A DNA stretch of 64,000 nt from Streptomyces pyxinicus (GCF_024753135.1 NZ_JANUGP010000002.1:496001-560000); one strand, 5' to 3'; shown: positions 52,985-62,150, numbered from the stretch's first letter. A program made the numbers and translations. Notes: generated from the sequence alone by a model not told the origin.

Positions 52985-54115
52985 TCAGCTCAGGCTGTCG
53001 ATGGTCGAGCGGACCTTGGTGATGATCTGGTCGGGGACCGGCGCGTAGCCGATGCCCGGGAGGATCTTCTGGCCGTCCTCGCTGGCGATGTAGCGCAGGA
53101 AGGCCTTGGTGGCGGGCAGGGTGTCCGACTTGTTGCCCTTGTCGCACACGATCTCGTAGGTGACCAGGGTGATCGGGTAGGCGCCCTCGGCCTTGGTGTT
53201 GTAGTCCAGCTTGAGGGAGAGGTCCTTGCCGGTGCCGACGACCTTCGCGGCGGCGATGTCGGCGGTGGCGCTCTCGGAGCTGGGCGCGACCGGCTTGCCG
53301 GCGCCGGTGTCGACGGACACGGCCTTGATGCCGTCCTTGACGTAGGACAGCTCGAAGTAGCCGATGGCGCCGGAGGTCTGCTTCACCTGCTGGGCCACGC
53401 CCGCGGACTGCGGAGCGGACTGGCCGCCCTTGGCCTGCCAGGCCTTGCCGCCGGAGTACTTCCAGTTGTCCGGGGTGGTGGCGATCAGGTACTTGGTGAA
53501 GTTGTCCGTGGTGCCGGACTCGTCGGAGCGGTGGAACGCCTGGATCTTGAGGTCGGGCAGCTTGGCGCCCTTGTTCAGCTTGGCGATCGCCGGGTCGTTC
53601 CACTTGGTGATCTTGCTGTCGAAGATCTTCGCGAGGGTCGGCGCGTCCAGGACCAGGTTGTCGACGCCCGGGACGTTGTAACCGAGAGCGATCGGGCCGC
53701 CGACCATCGGCAGGTCGATGCCCTGGCCGCCGCTGCACACCTTCTTGGAAGCGGTGACCTCTTCGGGCTTCAGCGCGGAGTCGGAACCGGCGAAGGCGAC
53801 CTGGCCCTGCGTGAACGCGGTGACGCCGGCACCGGAGCCGCCGCCCTTGTAGTTGATCTGCACGCCGCAGGCCTGGGAGAACTGCTTGACCCAGGCGTCG
53901 ATCGCGTTCTTCTGCGCGGAGGAGCCGTCGGCGAGGAGCTGGCCCTTGGCGTTGTCGCACTTGACCGAGCCGGCGGCCGGGGCGGAGGCACCGCCCGACG
54001 CCTTGCCGCTCCCACCGTTGTCGTCCGAGCCGCACGCCGTCAGGGCCAGGGCGCCGGAGACGGCGATCGCACCGAGGGTGAGGGCGCGCAGCCGGTTCTT
54101 GCGCTGAAGCATCAC
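52985..54115 (-). CDS. pstS: phosphate-binding lipoprotein PstS
   Basis: About 376-residue periplasmic-type binding lipoprotein. Signal peptide LQRKNRLRALTLGAIAVSGALALTACGSDD in pieces, with lipobox LTAC. Phosphate-binding landmarks: LLADGSSAQKNAIDAWVKQF, YKGGGSGAGVTAFTQGQVAFAGSDSAL, HRSDESGTTDNFTKYL and SQSAG-like contacts (SAPQSAGV). GTG 54115, with GGAAGGAAC upstream, or ATG 54112 are both possible starts. Directly controlled by the PHO box 115 bases upstream. Confidence 0.96.
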   Translation of the reverse strand: MMLQRKNRLRALTLGAIAVSGALALTACGSDDNGGSGKASGGASAPAAGSVKCDNAKGQLLADGSSAQKNAIDAWVKQFSQACGVQINYKGGGSGAGVTAFTQGQVAFAGSDSALKPEEVTASKKVCSGGQGIDLPMVGGPIALGYNVPGVDNLVLDAPTLAKIFDSKITKWNDPAIAKLNKGAKLPDLKIQAFHRSDESGTTDNFTKYLIATTPDNWKYSGGKAWQAKGGQSAPQSAGVAQQVKQTSGAIGYFELSYVKDGIKAVSVDTGAGKPVAPSSESATADIAAAKVVGTGKDLSLKLDYNTKAEGAYPITLVTYEIVCDKGNKSDTLPATKAFLRYIASEDGQKILPGIGYAPVPDQIITKVRSTIDSLS

Positions 54116-54229
54116 TTTCGGATGTTCCTTCCAGGAGCCGCCGCTGTCGGCGGCGTGCGAAGTCGTAAGGCACGCGAGTGCGCCCAAGGCCGCACTCCGC
54201 ACCGTGCACGGCCGAAATTAGGCAGAACA

Positions 54230-54269
54230 GGTGAAGCCGCCGATGGTCGGAAGTGAACGAGGGGTGAAC
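54230..54269 (-). promoter_or_regulatory. four-unit PHO box (PhoP binding site) of pstS
   Basis: On the minus strand four 7-mers start exactly 11 bases apart: GTTCACC (54269-54263), GTTCACT (54258-54252), ACCATCG (54247-54241) and CTTCACC (54236-54230). GTTCACC direct repeats at 11-base spacing are the Streptomyces PhoP consensus. The third unit is degenerate. The array precedes a TAATTT-like -10 region and drives pstSCAB on phosphate starvation. Confidence 0.92.
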
Positions 54270-54438
54270 CCCTGCCGTCGGCCCGGTGAGGTCACGGAAC
54301 GCTCACGGGGAGAGCACGTGGAGGTTCCGGCGACCGGGTCGCGGGGCGGCACCTTCGCCGTCTCTTCACCCGTTCGGGGGAACCCCGCCGGAGAGGACGC
54401 CGTCTCGTTCCACGACAGCCGAGGAAAGGCGACAGGAC

Positions 54439-56010
54439 ATGGAACGGCGTACGTTCATCTCGGGCGGTACGGCCGCCCTGGCGACGACCGCGCTCACCGC
54501 GTGCGGTGTGGGCGGGAGCCACCCCGCCCGGGCGGCGGCGCACTCCGGAACGCCGTCCGGTTCATCGTCGCTCACCGGTGTGCGGACCACCACCGCGAGC
54601 GCCGCCGCGAACTGGGCGGCCCTCGCCCGCGACCTGGACGGCAGCCTGCTGCGGCCCGGCGACGCCACCTGGACGACCGCGCACCAGCTCTACAACACCC
54701 GCTTCGACGGCCTGAAGCCGGCCGCGGTGGCGTACGTGGCGCACACCGACGACATCCGCACCACCCTGGCGTACGCCCGCGCCCACCAGCTGAAGGTGTC
54801 GATCCGCAACGGCGGCCACTCCTACGCCGGCTACTCCTCCGGCGACGGCCGGCTGATCCTCGACGTGTCCCGGCTGAACCGGATCCGGGTGTCCGGCGGG
54901 CAGGCGGTCGTCGGCGCCGGCTCGAAGCTGATCGACGTCTACCGGGCGCTGGGCGCCAAGGGCGTGACCATACCCGCCGGCTCCTGCCCCACGGTCGGCG
55001 TCTCCGGCCTGGTGCTGGGCGGCGGCCACGGCGTCGTCTCCCGCGCCTACGGCCTCACCTGCGACAGCCTCACCCAGGCCACCCTGATCACGGCCGACGG
55101 CACCCAGGTCACCGCCGACGCCGGCCACCACTCCGACCTGTTCTGGGCGCTGCGCGGCGCCGGCAACGGCAACTTCGGCGTCGTCACCGAGCTGCACTTC
55201 AAGACCCACCCCGCGCCGCAGGCCGTCACCGCCTACCTGTCCTGGCCCTGGGCGAAGGCGGCGGCGGTCCTCAAGGCCTGGCAGTCCTGGGCCCCGAGCC
55301 AGCCCGACGAGATCTGGTCCTCCCTGCACCTGTCGTGCTCCCCGGGCCGCACCCCCTCCATCTCGGTGTCCTGCTTCTCCCTCGGCACCTACGGCGAACT
55401 CCAGAACGCCGTGGACCGCCTCGCCCACCAGGCCGGCGCCGACGCCACCTCGGTCACCCTGCGCCGCCGGGGCTACGAGGAGGCCATGGAGATCTACGCC
55501 GGCTGCTCCTCCTTCTCCGCCGACGCCCAGTGCCACCTGCCGGGCTCCACCCCCGGCCGCTCCCCGCAGGGCAAGCTCGGCCGCGAGACCTACGCGGCCC
55601 GCTCGGACTTCTTCGACCGCTCCCTGTCGGCGGCCGGCATCCAGACCGTGCTCAAGCAGATCGCCGGGGTGCGCGGCGGCGGGGGCAGCATCGCCTTCAC
55701 CGCGCTCGGCGGCGCCGTCAACCGCGTCGCCCCGACCGCGACCGCCTTCGTCCACCGCCGCTCCCGCATGCTGGCCCAGTACATCGCCTCCTGGGGCGCG
55801 GGCGCCTCCGGCTCCACCGCCCAGTCCTGGCTCACCGCGGCCCACACCGCCATGCGGCCACACGCCTCGGGCGCCGCCTACCAGAACTACACCGACCCCA
55901 CCCTGAAGAACTGGCGCAAGGCCTACTACGGCGACGCGTCCCCCCGCCTGACCAAGGTCAAGCAGCAGTACGACCCCCAACGGTTCTTCTCTTACACGCA
56001 GGGGGTGTAG
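54439..56010 (+). CDS. Tat-exported FAD-linked oxidase (BBE type)
   Basis: 523-residue berberine-bridge-like oxidoreductase. N-terminus MERRTFISGGTAALATTALTACG combines a twin-arginine motif with a lipobox, so a Tat-exported lipoprotein is likely. FAD domain: VSIRNGGHSYAGYS with H127 and PAGSCPTVGVSGLVLGGGHG with C183, the pair that holds FAD by two covalent bonds in this family. The C-terminal BBE segment NYTDPTLKNWRKAYYGDASPRL and QYDPQRFF is complete. It oxidises a sugar, phenol or alkaloid-like substrate outside the cell; which one is unknown. GAGGAAAGG lies 10 bases before the ATG. Divergent from pstS, but the PHO box lies 170 bases upstream and could influence it. Confidence 0.92.
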   Translation: MERRTFISGGTAALATTALTACGVGGSHPARAAAHSGTPSGSSSLTGVRTTTASAAANWAALARDLDGSLLRPGDATWTTAHQLYNTRFDGLKPAAVAYVAHTDDIRTTLAYARAHQLKVSIRNGGHSYAGYSSGDGRLILDVSRLNRIRVSGGQAVVGAGSKLIDVYRALGAKGVTIPAGSCPTVGVSGLVLGGGHGVVSRAYGLTCDSLTQATLITADGTQVTADAGHHSDLFWALRGAGNGNFGVVTELHFKTHPAPQAVTAYLSWPWAKAAAVLKAWQSWAPSQPDEIWSSLHLSCSPGRTPSISVSCFSLGTYGELQNAVDRLAHQAGADATSVTLRRRGYEEAMEIYAGCSSFSADAQCHLPGSTPGRSPQGKLGRETYAARSDFFDRSLSAAGIQTVLKQIAGVRGGGGSIAFTALGGAVNRVAPTATAFVHRRSRMLAQYIASWGAGASGSTAQSWLTAAHTAMRPHASGAAYQNYTDPTLKNWRKAYYGDASPRLTKVKQQYDPQRFFSYTQGV

Positions 56011-57279
56011 GCGGGGCGGGGTGGGGCGGGCGGGCGCTGGGGTGCTGGGCGCTGGGGTGCGGGGGCCTGGAGTGCTGGGGTTGGCTGCCGGGCGCTGTAG
56101 TGCCGGGGCTGTAGTGCCGGGGCTGAGGTGCCCGGCGCTGGGGTGCCGGGCGCTGGGGTGCCGGAGGCTGGGGGCGGTAAGCGCCGTGCGCCGGAGCGGG
56201 CAGGGGCTGTGGCGCCCGGGGCCGGGGCGGGGGGGCTGTGGCGCGTCCTCGCCGTGACGGGGGCTGTGGTGGCCTGGTCGGTGCAGGGCCGTAGCGCACG
56301 CAGGGTTTCTGGCGCCCAGCGCCGAGACGGAGCGTTGCAGCGGTCCGCCGGGGCGGGGCTATAACAACCCCCGAGACGGGGGCTGCAGCGATGCCGCCGC
56401 AGCAGGGACTGTGGCGCTCCGCACCGGGGCACAGGCCGCACTACCCCGCACCGGAGCGGACGGGGGCTGTGGCGCCGGAGACAGGGGGCTGTAGCGCGAC
56501 CTCGCCGAGACAGGGGTCGTAGCGGCCCAGCCGGAGCAGGGGCCGTGGCGCTCCGCGCCGGTGAGGCGGCGAGGGGCCGGGCCTTCCCGGGGCGATCGGC
56601 CGTAGGACGGAAGAGGGCACCTCCGTACGAACCGAGGGGCCGGCAACCGGCGGCAGGGCAGCGGATGCGGACGCCGGCCCCCGTGAGGCCTGCGGGAGCA
56701 GAAAGAAGGCCGCAGTCAGGGGTGCGCACGGCGGAAGGGCGCCCCGCGCGAGGCGGGGGCCGGCACCTGACGGCAGGCCACGGATGCGGGCGCCAGCCAC
56801 CGGCGCCACCGGCGGGAGCCGAAGAAGGGCGCGGCTGGGCAAGCCGCCGCCGCGAGACGGGGCGACCCTGCACGAAGCGGGCATCGTCAACCGGCAGCAC
56901 GCCACGAACGCGGGCGCCAGCCACCGGTGACACCGGCGAAAACCGAGAAGGCCCCAGCCAGGCGGCACGGCCAAAGGCGGAGGCGACCCCGCCCGAAAGA
57001 GGCCACGCCCCGTATGGAAGCCGACGTATGGAGGCACTGGGCCCCTGCGACACGGCATGAGTCGAGAAGAGGAAGTGAAGAGGAAGTCCCGAGGGCAAGT
57101 CCTCTCTCTCGGGCCTGACCAGCCCCCGCAGCCGCGCCTTGTGGACGACCCCGGGCGGGACCTGGTGCATGGGGCCGCAAGCCGGCGGAGGGCGCCGACC
57201 CGTGAAGCGGGACTCGTCGGCGGCCATGCCGCGGACGGGGGCGGCCGGTCCCGGCGGGAGCCGGGGAGAGAGGGCGCCG
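56011..57279. repeat. 1.27-kb gene-free repeat field
   Basis: Left part (about 56030-56570): many 15-30 base units such as GCGCTGGGGTGCCGG and GACGGGGGCTGTGGCGCC, head to tail with decay. Right part: units of about 120 bases beginning near 56636, 56756 and 56879 share GGATGCGG(G/A)CGCC, AGCCACCGG, CGGGAGC and GAAGAAGG; a diverged unit lies near 57211. Around 57065 GAAGAGGAAGT occurs twice. Long minus-strand frames run through it, but they consist of repeated Arg/Pro/Ala/Gly-rich peptide, have no ribosome site and no known domain. The field separates convergent genes. I see no gene in it. Confidence 0.8.
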
Positions 57280-57984
57280 TCAGGCGGCGAGGTCGCGTTC
57301 CTCGGATTCCGCCGCCGTGCGGGAGCGGGGGATCAGGGTGCCGTCGGAGTGGGGGGGCGTCGCGCGGCGGCGGATCAGGAGGCCGGCCCGCGGGGAACGC
57401 TCCACGGCGCGCAGCAGCGGGGTGAGCAGGGCCGAGGCGAGCGGGGAGAGCAGCAGGACGACGGCGGTGCCGAGGGCGAAGCCGCCGATGACGTCCGTCG
57501 GGTAGTGCACGCCCATGTAGACCCGGCAGAAGCCCTCCAGCAGGGCCAGGCCGATACCGGCGAGCCCGAATCTGCGGTGGGCGACGAAGAGCCCGACACC
57601 GAGGGCCATGGTGATGGTGGCGTGGTCGCTGACGAAGGAGAAGTCGGTCTTGCCGGAGACCAGCACGTCCAGGCCCTGGTGGTCCACGAAGGGGCGGGGG
57701 CGCTCCACGAAGCCCCTTATCGGCACGTTCACCAGGACGGCCAGCCCGGCCGCGAGCGGGGCCCAGACCAGCGCGGCCACCGAGGGCGCCGCCTCCTCGC
57801 CGCCCCGGCGCCGCACGGACCACCAGCACCAGAGGATCAGCAGCACCATCGCGAGCAGCAGGCCGTACTCGCCCACGAACTCCATGACCCGGTCGAACCA
57901 GTGCGGGGCGTCCTTGGCCAGGCCGTTGATGTCGTAGAGCAGGTCGACGTCGGGGTTCGATCCGGATTCGGCGAGTACAGCCAT
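57280..57984 (-). CDS. PAP2-family phosphatase (undecaprenyl-pyrophosphatase-like)
   Basis: 234-residue membrane phosphatase with about six helices. Catalytic motifs: C1 IRGFVERPRPFVDH, C2 SFVSDHATITMAL (SDH in place of the commoner SGH) and C3 CRVYMGVHYPTDVIGG with the nucleophilic His. Such enzymes dephosphorylate undecaprenyl pyrophosphate or phosphatidyl lipids. MAVLAESG at 57984 is the better start; an upstream GTG adds only basic residues. The C-terminal 35 residues are polar. Confidence 0.9.
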   Translation of the reverse strand: MAVLAESGSNPDVDLLYDINGLAKDAPHWFDRVMEFVGEYGLLLAMVLLILWCWWSVRRRGGEEAAPSVAALVWAPLAAGLAVLVNVPIRGFVERPRPFVDHQGLDVLVSGKTDFSFVSDHATITMALGVGLFVAHRRFGLAGIGLALLEGFCRVYMGVHYPTDVIGGFALGTAVVLLLSPLASALLTPLLRAVERSPRAGLLIRRRATPPHSDGTLIPRSRTAAESEERDLAA

Positions 57985-58212
57985 GGTGCTGCGGCCCCTT
58001 CGTCGTCGTCCCGGACGCACCTCGTGTGCGCCGCTCGTGCCCCCGTGGTTCGTAGATCCGCTTCCGCTGCACTCCGCACTGACGTCCGCTCGGCTACGTC
58101 AACAGGAACGCACGGCCACCACCAATACGTTCCACTCTCCACTGAATGATCACGCAGACGTTATCGAAGAGAGACTCATCGCCCCAGCTCAGGGGGTGGG
58201 TTCACGCTCGGT

Positions 58213-59214
58213 TCACACCGTCGTGGGGAGCGCTTTCGCGCCATCTTCCGTCACCCGCGTGGCGCCGAAGTAGTCGGGGGTGTCGATCGGGTCGAACCGG
58301 ATGACGGCACCGGTGCGCGGGGCGTCGATCATGTAGCCGCCGCCGACGTAGATGCCGACGTGCCGGATGGCCCGCGAGTCGGTGAGGTTGTCGGAGAAGA
58401 ACACCAGGTCGCCGGGGAGCAGTTGGTCCCGCGAGGGATGCGGTCCCGCGTTGTACTGGTCGTTGGCGACGCGCGGCAGCGTGATGCCCACCGACGCGTA
58501 CGCCGCCTGGGTGAGTCCCGAGCAGTCGAAGCGTCCGCCCTGGCCGGCGGTGCCGGTACCGCCCCACAGGTAGGGCGTGCCGAGCTTGCTCTGCGCGAAG
58601 GAGATGGCGCCGGCGGCCTGCTCGGTGGGGTCGATCCGGCTGACCGGCGCGGCGAAGCTCTCCTCCAGGCTGCGGATCCGCTTGACGTAGTTCTGCGTCT
58701 CGCTGATGGACGGGACCCCGGCCGCCCTTATGACGCGGTACGCACCGGCGTTGTAGGCGGCGAGCATGTTGTCGGAGGTGTTCCCGGGCACGTCCTTGAC
58801 GTACTTGGCGAGTTCGCAGTCGTACGACGCCGCCGACGGGATCGCGTCGGCCGGGTCCCAGATGTCGCGCTTGCCGTCGCCGTTGCCGTCGATGCCGTGG
58901 GTCGCCCAGGTGCTCGGGATGAACTGGGCGATGCCGCGCGCGTCGGCCGGGCTGACGACCGTCGGATTCCAGCCACTCTCCTGGTACAGCTGGGCGGCGA
59001 GCAGCGCCGGACTGAGCGCCGGGCACAGGTTGCCCCACTTCTGCACCAGCGACTGGTAGGCAGCCGGCACCGCACCCTTGGCCAGACCCCGGCCGCCGGA
59101 GGTGACGCCGTTGACGAGGTTGCCGGCGACGACGTACACCCCGACGACCAGCAGCATGACGAGGCCCATGCCGAGCCCGACGGCCGCCCCACCGAACACC
59201 CATACCTTCCGCAC
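58213..59214 (-). CDS. bifunctional lytic transglycosylase / NlpC-P60 hydrolase
   Basis: 333-residue cell-wall hydrolase. One N-terminal transmembrane helix (GLGMGLVMLLVVGVYVVAG), an SLT domain with catalytic Glu in AAQLYQESGWNP and ADARGIAQFIPSTW, NMLAAYNAG, then an NlpC/P60 domain with Cys in GGRFDCSGLTQAAYA and His in IRHVGIYVGGG. The order membrane anchor-SLT-NlpC is that of wall-opening enzymes of Gram-positive conjugation systems. A cluster with secretion-like membrane proteins begins 3 kb to the right. I recall a similar gene in S. coelicolor, so it may be a chromosomal, not mobile, system. Confidence 0.92.
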   Translation of the reverse strand: MRKVWVFGGAAVGLGMGLVMLLVVGVYVVAGNLVNGVTSGGRGLAKGAVPAAYQSLVQKWGNLCPALSPALLAAQLYQESGWNPTVVSPADARGIAQFIPSTWATHGIDGNGDGKRDIWDPADAIPSAASYDCELAKYVKDVPGNTSDNMLAAYNAGAYRVIRAAGVPSISETQNYVKRIRSLEESFAAPVSRIDPTEQAAGAISFAQSKLGTPYLWGGTGTAGQGGRFDCSGLTQAAYASVGITLPRVANDQYNAGPHPSRDQLLPGDLVFFSDNLTDSRAIRHVGIYVGGGYMIDAPRTGAVIRFDPIDTPDYFGATRVTEDGAKALPTTV

Positions 59215-59327
59215 GGTTCAACTTTCCCCCATGCGGCAGCCGTTCAAGGCCATTTGGACGCGAACTGGCGGTATTTCACAGGTACGGCGGCCCGGGTGAC
59301 GCTCCCTCAGCCGCCGTGAGCCGGGCC

Positions 59328-60101
59328 TCAGAGGCCGGCGACCGCGTCCTCGTACAGCCGGGCGGCCTCGTCGCGCAGCACCACGCTGTAGGAGACGTCC
59401 GCGGTGGCGCCGCCCTGTTCGTGACCGCCGAGGACGCCGACGACCTGGCCGTCACCGTTGACCCAGGGGCTGCCACTGGTGCCGCCGGTGAAGTCGGGGC
59501 AGTCGATGCGCTGCTGGGTACGGCTGTGCGCGGCCGGCTTGTTGACGCAGCGGACCGGCACCTGGCGGGAGTCCGGATAGCCGGTGACGGTCACGGCGGT
59601 GGCCCCGGTGGCCGTCCCGGGCGTGAACCGGTTGCCTCCGACCACGTCCTCGATCCGCCGGCCGTCCGGACCGGTGACGGCGGCGAAGGCGAGGTCGCTG
59701 TCCTCGTCCTGGCCGCTGGTCCACCCCTCGGGCAGGAAGCGCCGCGTCACCTTCCACACCCCGTACGGCGCCCGGCCGTCCCGGTAGCCCGGCGCGAACA
59801 CCAGGTCGCCGTCGCCGCCCATGCAGTGCGCGGCGGTGACGATCAGGTCGCCGCCGGGGCTGTGCACCACCGAGGCGGTGCAGAAGTGATCACCGGACAG
59901 CCCGCCCGCGCCGTCGGCGTCGGCTTCGAACAGCGCGCCGACCCGGGCGGCGTGCCGGGTGGCTGCGGCGTCGGCGGTGACCCCCAGGGGGCCGGGCCCG
60001 TCGTCGGCGGAGGCCACCGAGGCGGAGGTCAGGGCGAGCATCACCACGGCTCCCAGCAGGGCGGGACGCGAGGTGACCGAGATGCGTGAGATGCGCTTCA
60101 T
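59328..60101 (-). CDS. secreted trypsin-like serine protease
   Basis: 257-residue secreted protein: signal peptide residues 1-32 (PALLGAVVMLALTSASVASA), then a chymotrypsin-fold domain with His in VTAAHCMGG, Asp in DEDSDLAFAAV and Ser in FTGGTSGSPWVNGDG. Two extra cysteines (VRCVN, DCPDF) may form a disulfide. Closest in type to glutamyl-endopeptidase-like or trypsin-like exoproteases of actinomycetes; specificity not assignable. GTG codons before ATG 60101 are possible starts. Confidence 0.9.
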   Translation of the reverse strand: MKRISRISVTSRPALLGAVVMLALTSASVASADDGPGPLGVTADAAATRHAARVGALFEADADGAGGLSGDHFCTASVVHSPGGDLIVTAAHCMGGDGDLVFAPGYRDGRAPYGVWKVTRRFLPEGWTSGQDEDSDLAFAAVTGPDGRRIEDVVGGNRFTPGTATGATAVTVTGYPDSRQVPVRCVNKPAAHSRTQQRIDCPDFTGGTSGSPWVNGDGQVVGVLGGHEQGGATADVSYSVVLRDEAARLYEDAVAGL

Positions 60102-60142
60102 CACCACCCACTCTGTCCCGGAAGGGTGAGGAACACGCTCCG

Positions 60143-60168
60143 ACTTCACTGAGATTTTCCTGTGAAGT
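60143..60168. promoter_or_regulatory. inverted repeat upstream of protease gene
   Basis: ACTTCAC and GTGAAGT are separated by 12 AT-rich bases, 42 bases before the protease start. It could be an operator in its promoter. No known regulator consensus fits well. Confidence 0.4.
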
Positions 60169-60212
60169 TCCGGAGGCCGCCACCGCGCGCCCGCCCGCCA
60201 CCGGGCGTGGCG

Positions 60213-61139
60213 TCACCCCACCGGAGTCTTGAGCCCCCACTCCACACCGGTCAGCTCCGCCGAGAGGGTCCACAGCCGCCGGGCCGCCTCCGGGTCGCTG
60301 GCCGCCGCGCTGCGGCCGACCAGGGCGGGGGCGCCGCGCATCTCGCCGAGGCCGTCGGGACCGACGTACGCCGCCGGGGGCAGGTCCTGGCTCGCCGCGT
60401 ACAGGGTGGGCAGGGCACCGGCCCGGTCGTCCTGCGCGAAGACCCGGTTGCCGATCGCCATGAAGGCCCTGGCCAGCGGGTTCGCCGTATGGCTCTGGAG
60501 GTTGGTGGCCGCGTAGCCGGGGTGGGCCGCGAGCGCCCGTACGGGTGAGCCGGCCTCGGTGAGACGGCGCTGGAGCTCCAGGGTGAACAGCAGGTTGGCC
60601 AGCTTGGACTGGGCGTAGGCGCGGGTCGGGGAGTAACGCCCGGTCAGGTTGACGTCATCGAAGTGGATCACGCCGTCGCCGCCCCGGTGCAGCCCGGAGG
60701 AGACGGTCACCACCCGGTCGGTCAGGTGCGGCAGCAGCAGGTTGGTCAGCGCGAAGTGCCCGAGGTGGTTGGTGCCGAACTGCATCTCGAAGCCCTGCTT
60801 GGTGCGCTGTTCCGGAAGCATCATCACGCCCGCGTTGTTCACCAGCACGTCCAGCGGGCGGTCCCAGCCGGCGGCGAACTCGCGCACCGAGTCCAGGTCG
60901 GCCAGGTCCAGCCGGCGCACCTCGGTGCTGCCGCCGACCCGCCGCGCCGCGGCACCGCCCCGCGCGAGGTCCCGTACGGCGAACACCACGTGCGCCCCGG
61001 CCCGGGCCAGCGCGGCGGCGGCCGCGAGGCCGATACCGCTGTTGGCGCCGGTGACCACGACCGTACGGCCGGTCTGGTCGGGCAACTGGGTCGCGTTCCA
61101 CTTGGCGCGCTTGCCGCGCGCTCCGGTTGTCTCAGCCAT
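60213..61139 (-). CDS. short-chain dehydrogenase/reductase
   Basis: 308-residue SDR. Cofactor motif VVVTGANSGIGLAAAAALARAG (TGxxxGIG, about 22-40), NNAG in VLVNNAGVMM, catalytic Ser in VTVSSGLH, and YxxxK in YAQSKLANLL. VFAVRDLARG and the R after the motif suggest NADP preference, as in retinol-dehydrogenase-like proteins. A good leaderless promoter precedes ATG 61139, and a TetR gene diverges from it. Substrate unknown. Confidence 0.92.
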   Translation of the reverse strand: MAETTGARGKRAKWNATQLPDQTGRTVVVTGANSGIGLAAAAALARAGAHVVFAVRDLARGGAAARRVGGSTEVRRLDLADLDSVREFAAGWDRPLDVLVNNAGVMMLPEQRTKQGFEMQFGTNHLGHFALTNLLLPHLTDRVVTVSSGLHRGGDGVIHFDDVNLTGRYSPTRAYAQSKLANLLFTLELQRRLTEAGSPVRALAAHPGYAATNLQSHTANPLARAFMAIGNRVFAQDDRAGALPTLYAASQDLPPAAYVGPDGLGEMRGAPALVGRSAAASDPEAARRLWTLSAELTGVEWGLKTPVG

Positions 61140-61145
61140 GTCCCC

Positions 61146-61174
61146 AATGTAGGCAGCGGCAACAATGCTGTCAA
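61146..61174 (-). promoter_or_regulatory. near-consensus promoter of the SDR gene
   Basis: On the minus strand TTGACA (61174-61169), a 17-base spacer and TACATT (61151-61146) are followed by GGGGAC and the ATG at 61139. The start point would fall on the ATG, so the mRNA should be leaderless. Direct ACAAC/CCAACAAAG repeats in the spacer region may be the TetR site. Confidence 0.8.
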
Positions 61175-61237
61175 CGACAACAAAGCAGCCACTGCCAACA
61201 AAGCTGACGCCGTCAACATCGGGATACGATGTCACCC

Positions 61238-61834
61238 ATGCCCACACCCCGCCCCTACCACCACGGAGACCTGCGCGCCGCCCTGCTCACCAGCGCCGAG
61301 CGCACCCTGCGGGAGAAGGGCGCCGGCGCGCTCTCCCTGCGCGAGCTGGCCCGCGACACCGGGGTGAGCCATGCCGCGCCGGGCCGGCACTTCAAGGACA
61401 AGCAGGCCCTGCTCGACGCCCTCGCCCTGGACGGCTACGAGCGCCTGAACCAGTCCCTCACCACCGCCGGCGCCCTCCCCGCCCACTCCCTGGAGGAGCG
61501 GATGACCGCACTGGCCCGCGCCTACCTCGGCTTCGCCGTCGACCATCCCGAGCTGCTGGAGCTGATGTTCGCGCGCAAGCACCACCCCGACAGCTCCGCG
61601 CAGCTCGCCGAGGCCGTGGAGCGGTCCCTCGGCACCTTCATGGGCCTGGTCGCCGACGCCCAGGAGCGCGGCGAGATCGTCCAGGGCGACCCCGAGCAGG
61701 TCACCACCGTCGCCGCCGCGAGCCTGCACGGCCTGGCCGCCCTCATCGCCGGCTGCGCGCTGGACGCCGAGCAGACCCTGGCCGGCCTGGACGCACACGT
61801 CCACCTGCTGCTGCACGGCCTGAAACCACGCTGA
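61238..61834 (+). CDS. TetR regulator, divergent from SDR
   Basis: 198-residue TetR protein: HTH GAGALSLRELARDTGVSHAAPGRHFKDKQALLDAL (about 33-67) and a C-terminal domain of the WHG/TetR_C_33 kind. ATG 61238 lies seven bases after TACGAT, matching leaderless geometry; ATG 61229 is the alternative. It probably represses the divergent SDR gene. It is followed by a 316-base gene-free stretch. Confidence 0.9.
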   Translation: MPTPRPYHHGDLRAALLTSAERTLREKGAGALSLRELARDTGVSHAAPGRHFKDKQALLDALALDGYERLNQSLTTAGALPAHSLEERMTALARAYLGFAVDHPELLELMFARKHHPDSSAQLAEAVERSLGTFMGLVADAQERGEIVQGDPEQVTTVAAASLHGLAALIAGCALDAEQTLAGLDAHVHLLLHGLKPR

Positions 61835-62150
61835 TCGCCGCCTGACCGGACGTCACTTCCCGGCCACTCGTGAGAACATCGACCCGAGACTCACCCGACC
61901 AGCCGTCAGACACCGGGCCAGGCCGTAAAGAGGCTCAACGACCGAACCACACGACAGGTTCCGGTCTGACCTCATTGCCCGGGGTGACCTGCCGTGATAC
62001 ACAGAGTGACGGTGTGCTCCGCGCGCACGAAACCCGTCGGCCAATGACGTCAAGTCGACATACGTTGGCGGCGTTGTCGGCGACAATAGGGCCCGACCTC
62101 TGCACCCGCAGGGGCGCACACGGAACTACCCACCAGGGGCGGTGACTTAC
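61835..62150. other. gene-free promoter region before membrane-protein cluster
   Basis: 316 bases without a convincing frame. Base composition is less GC-rich than the coding flanks. Near 62070-62095 ACGTTGGCGGCGTTGTCGGCGACAATAG offers a possible -35/-10 pair, read in pieces, and TTGTCGGCGACAA is a perfect palindrome. No known operator was recognised. Confidence 0.5.

Noticed and set aside
55992..58072. Long minus-strand frames of 411 and 543 codons through the repeat field
   Set aside because: Repetitive Arg/Pro/Ala/Gly peptide produced by the DNA repeats, overlapping the real PAP2 gene in another frame; no start signal.
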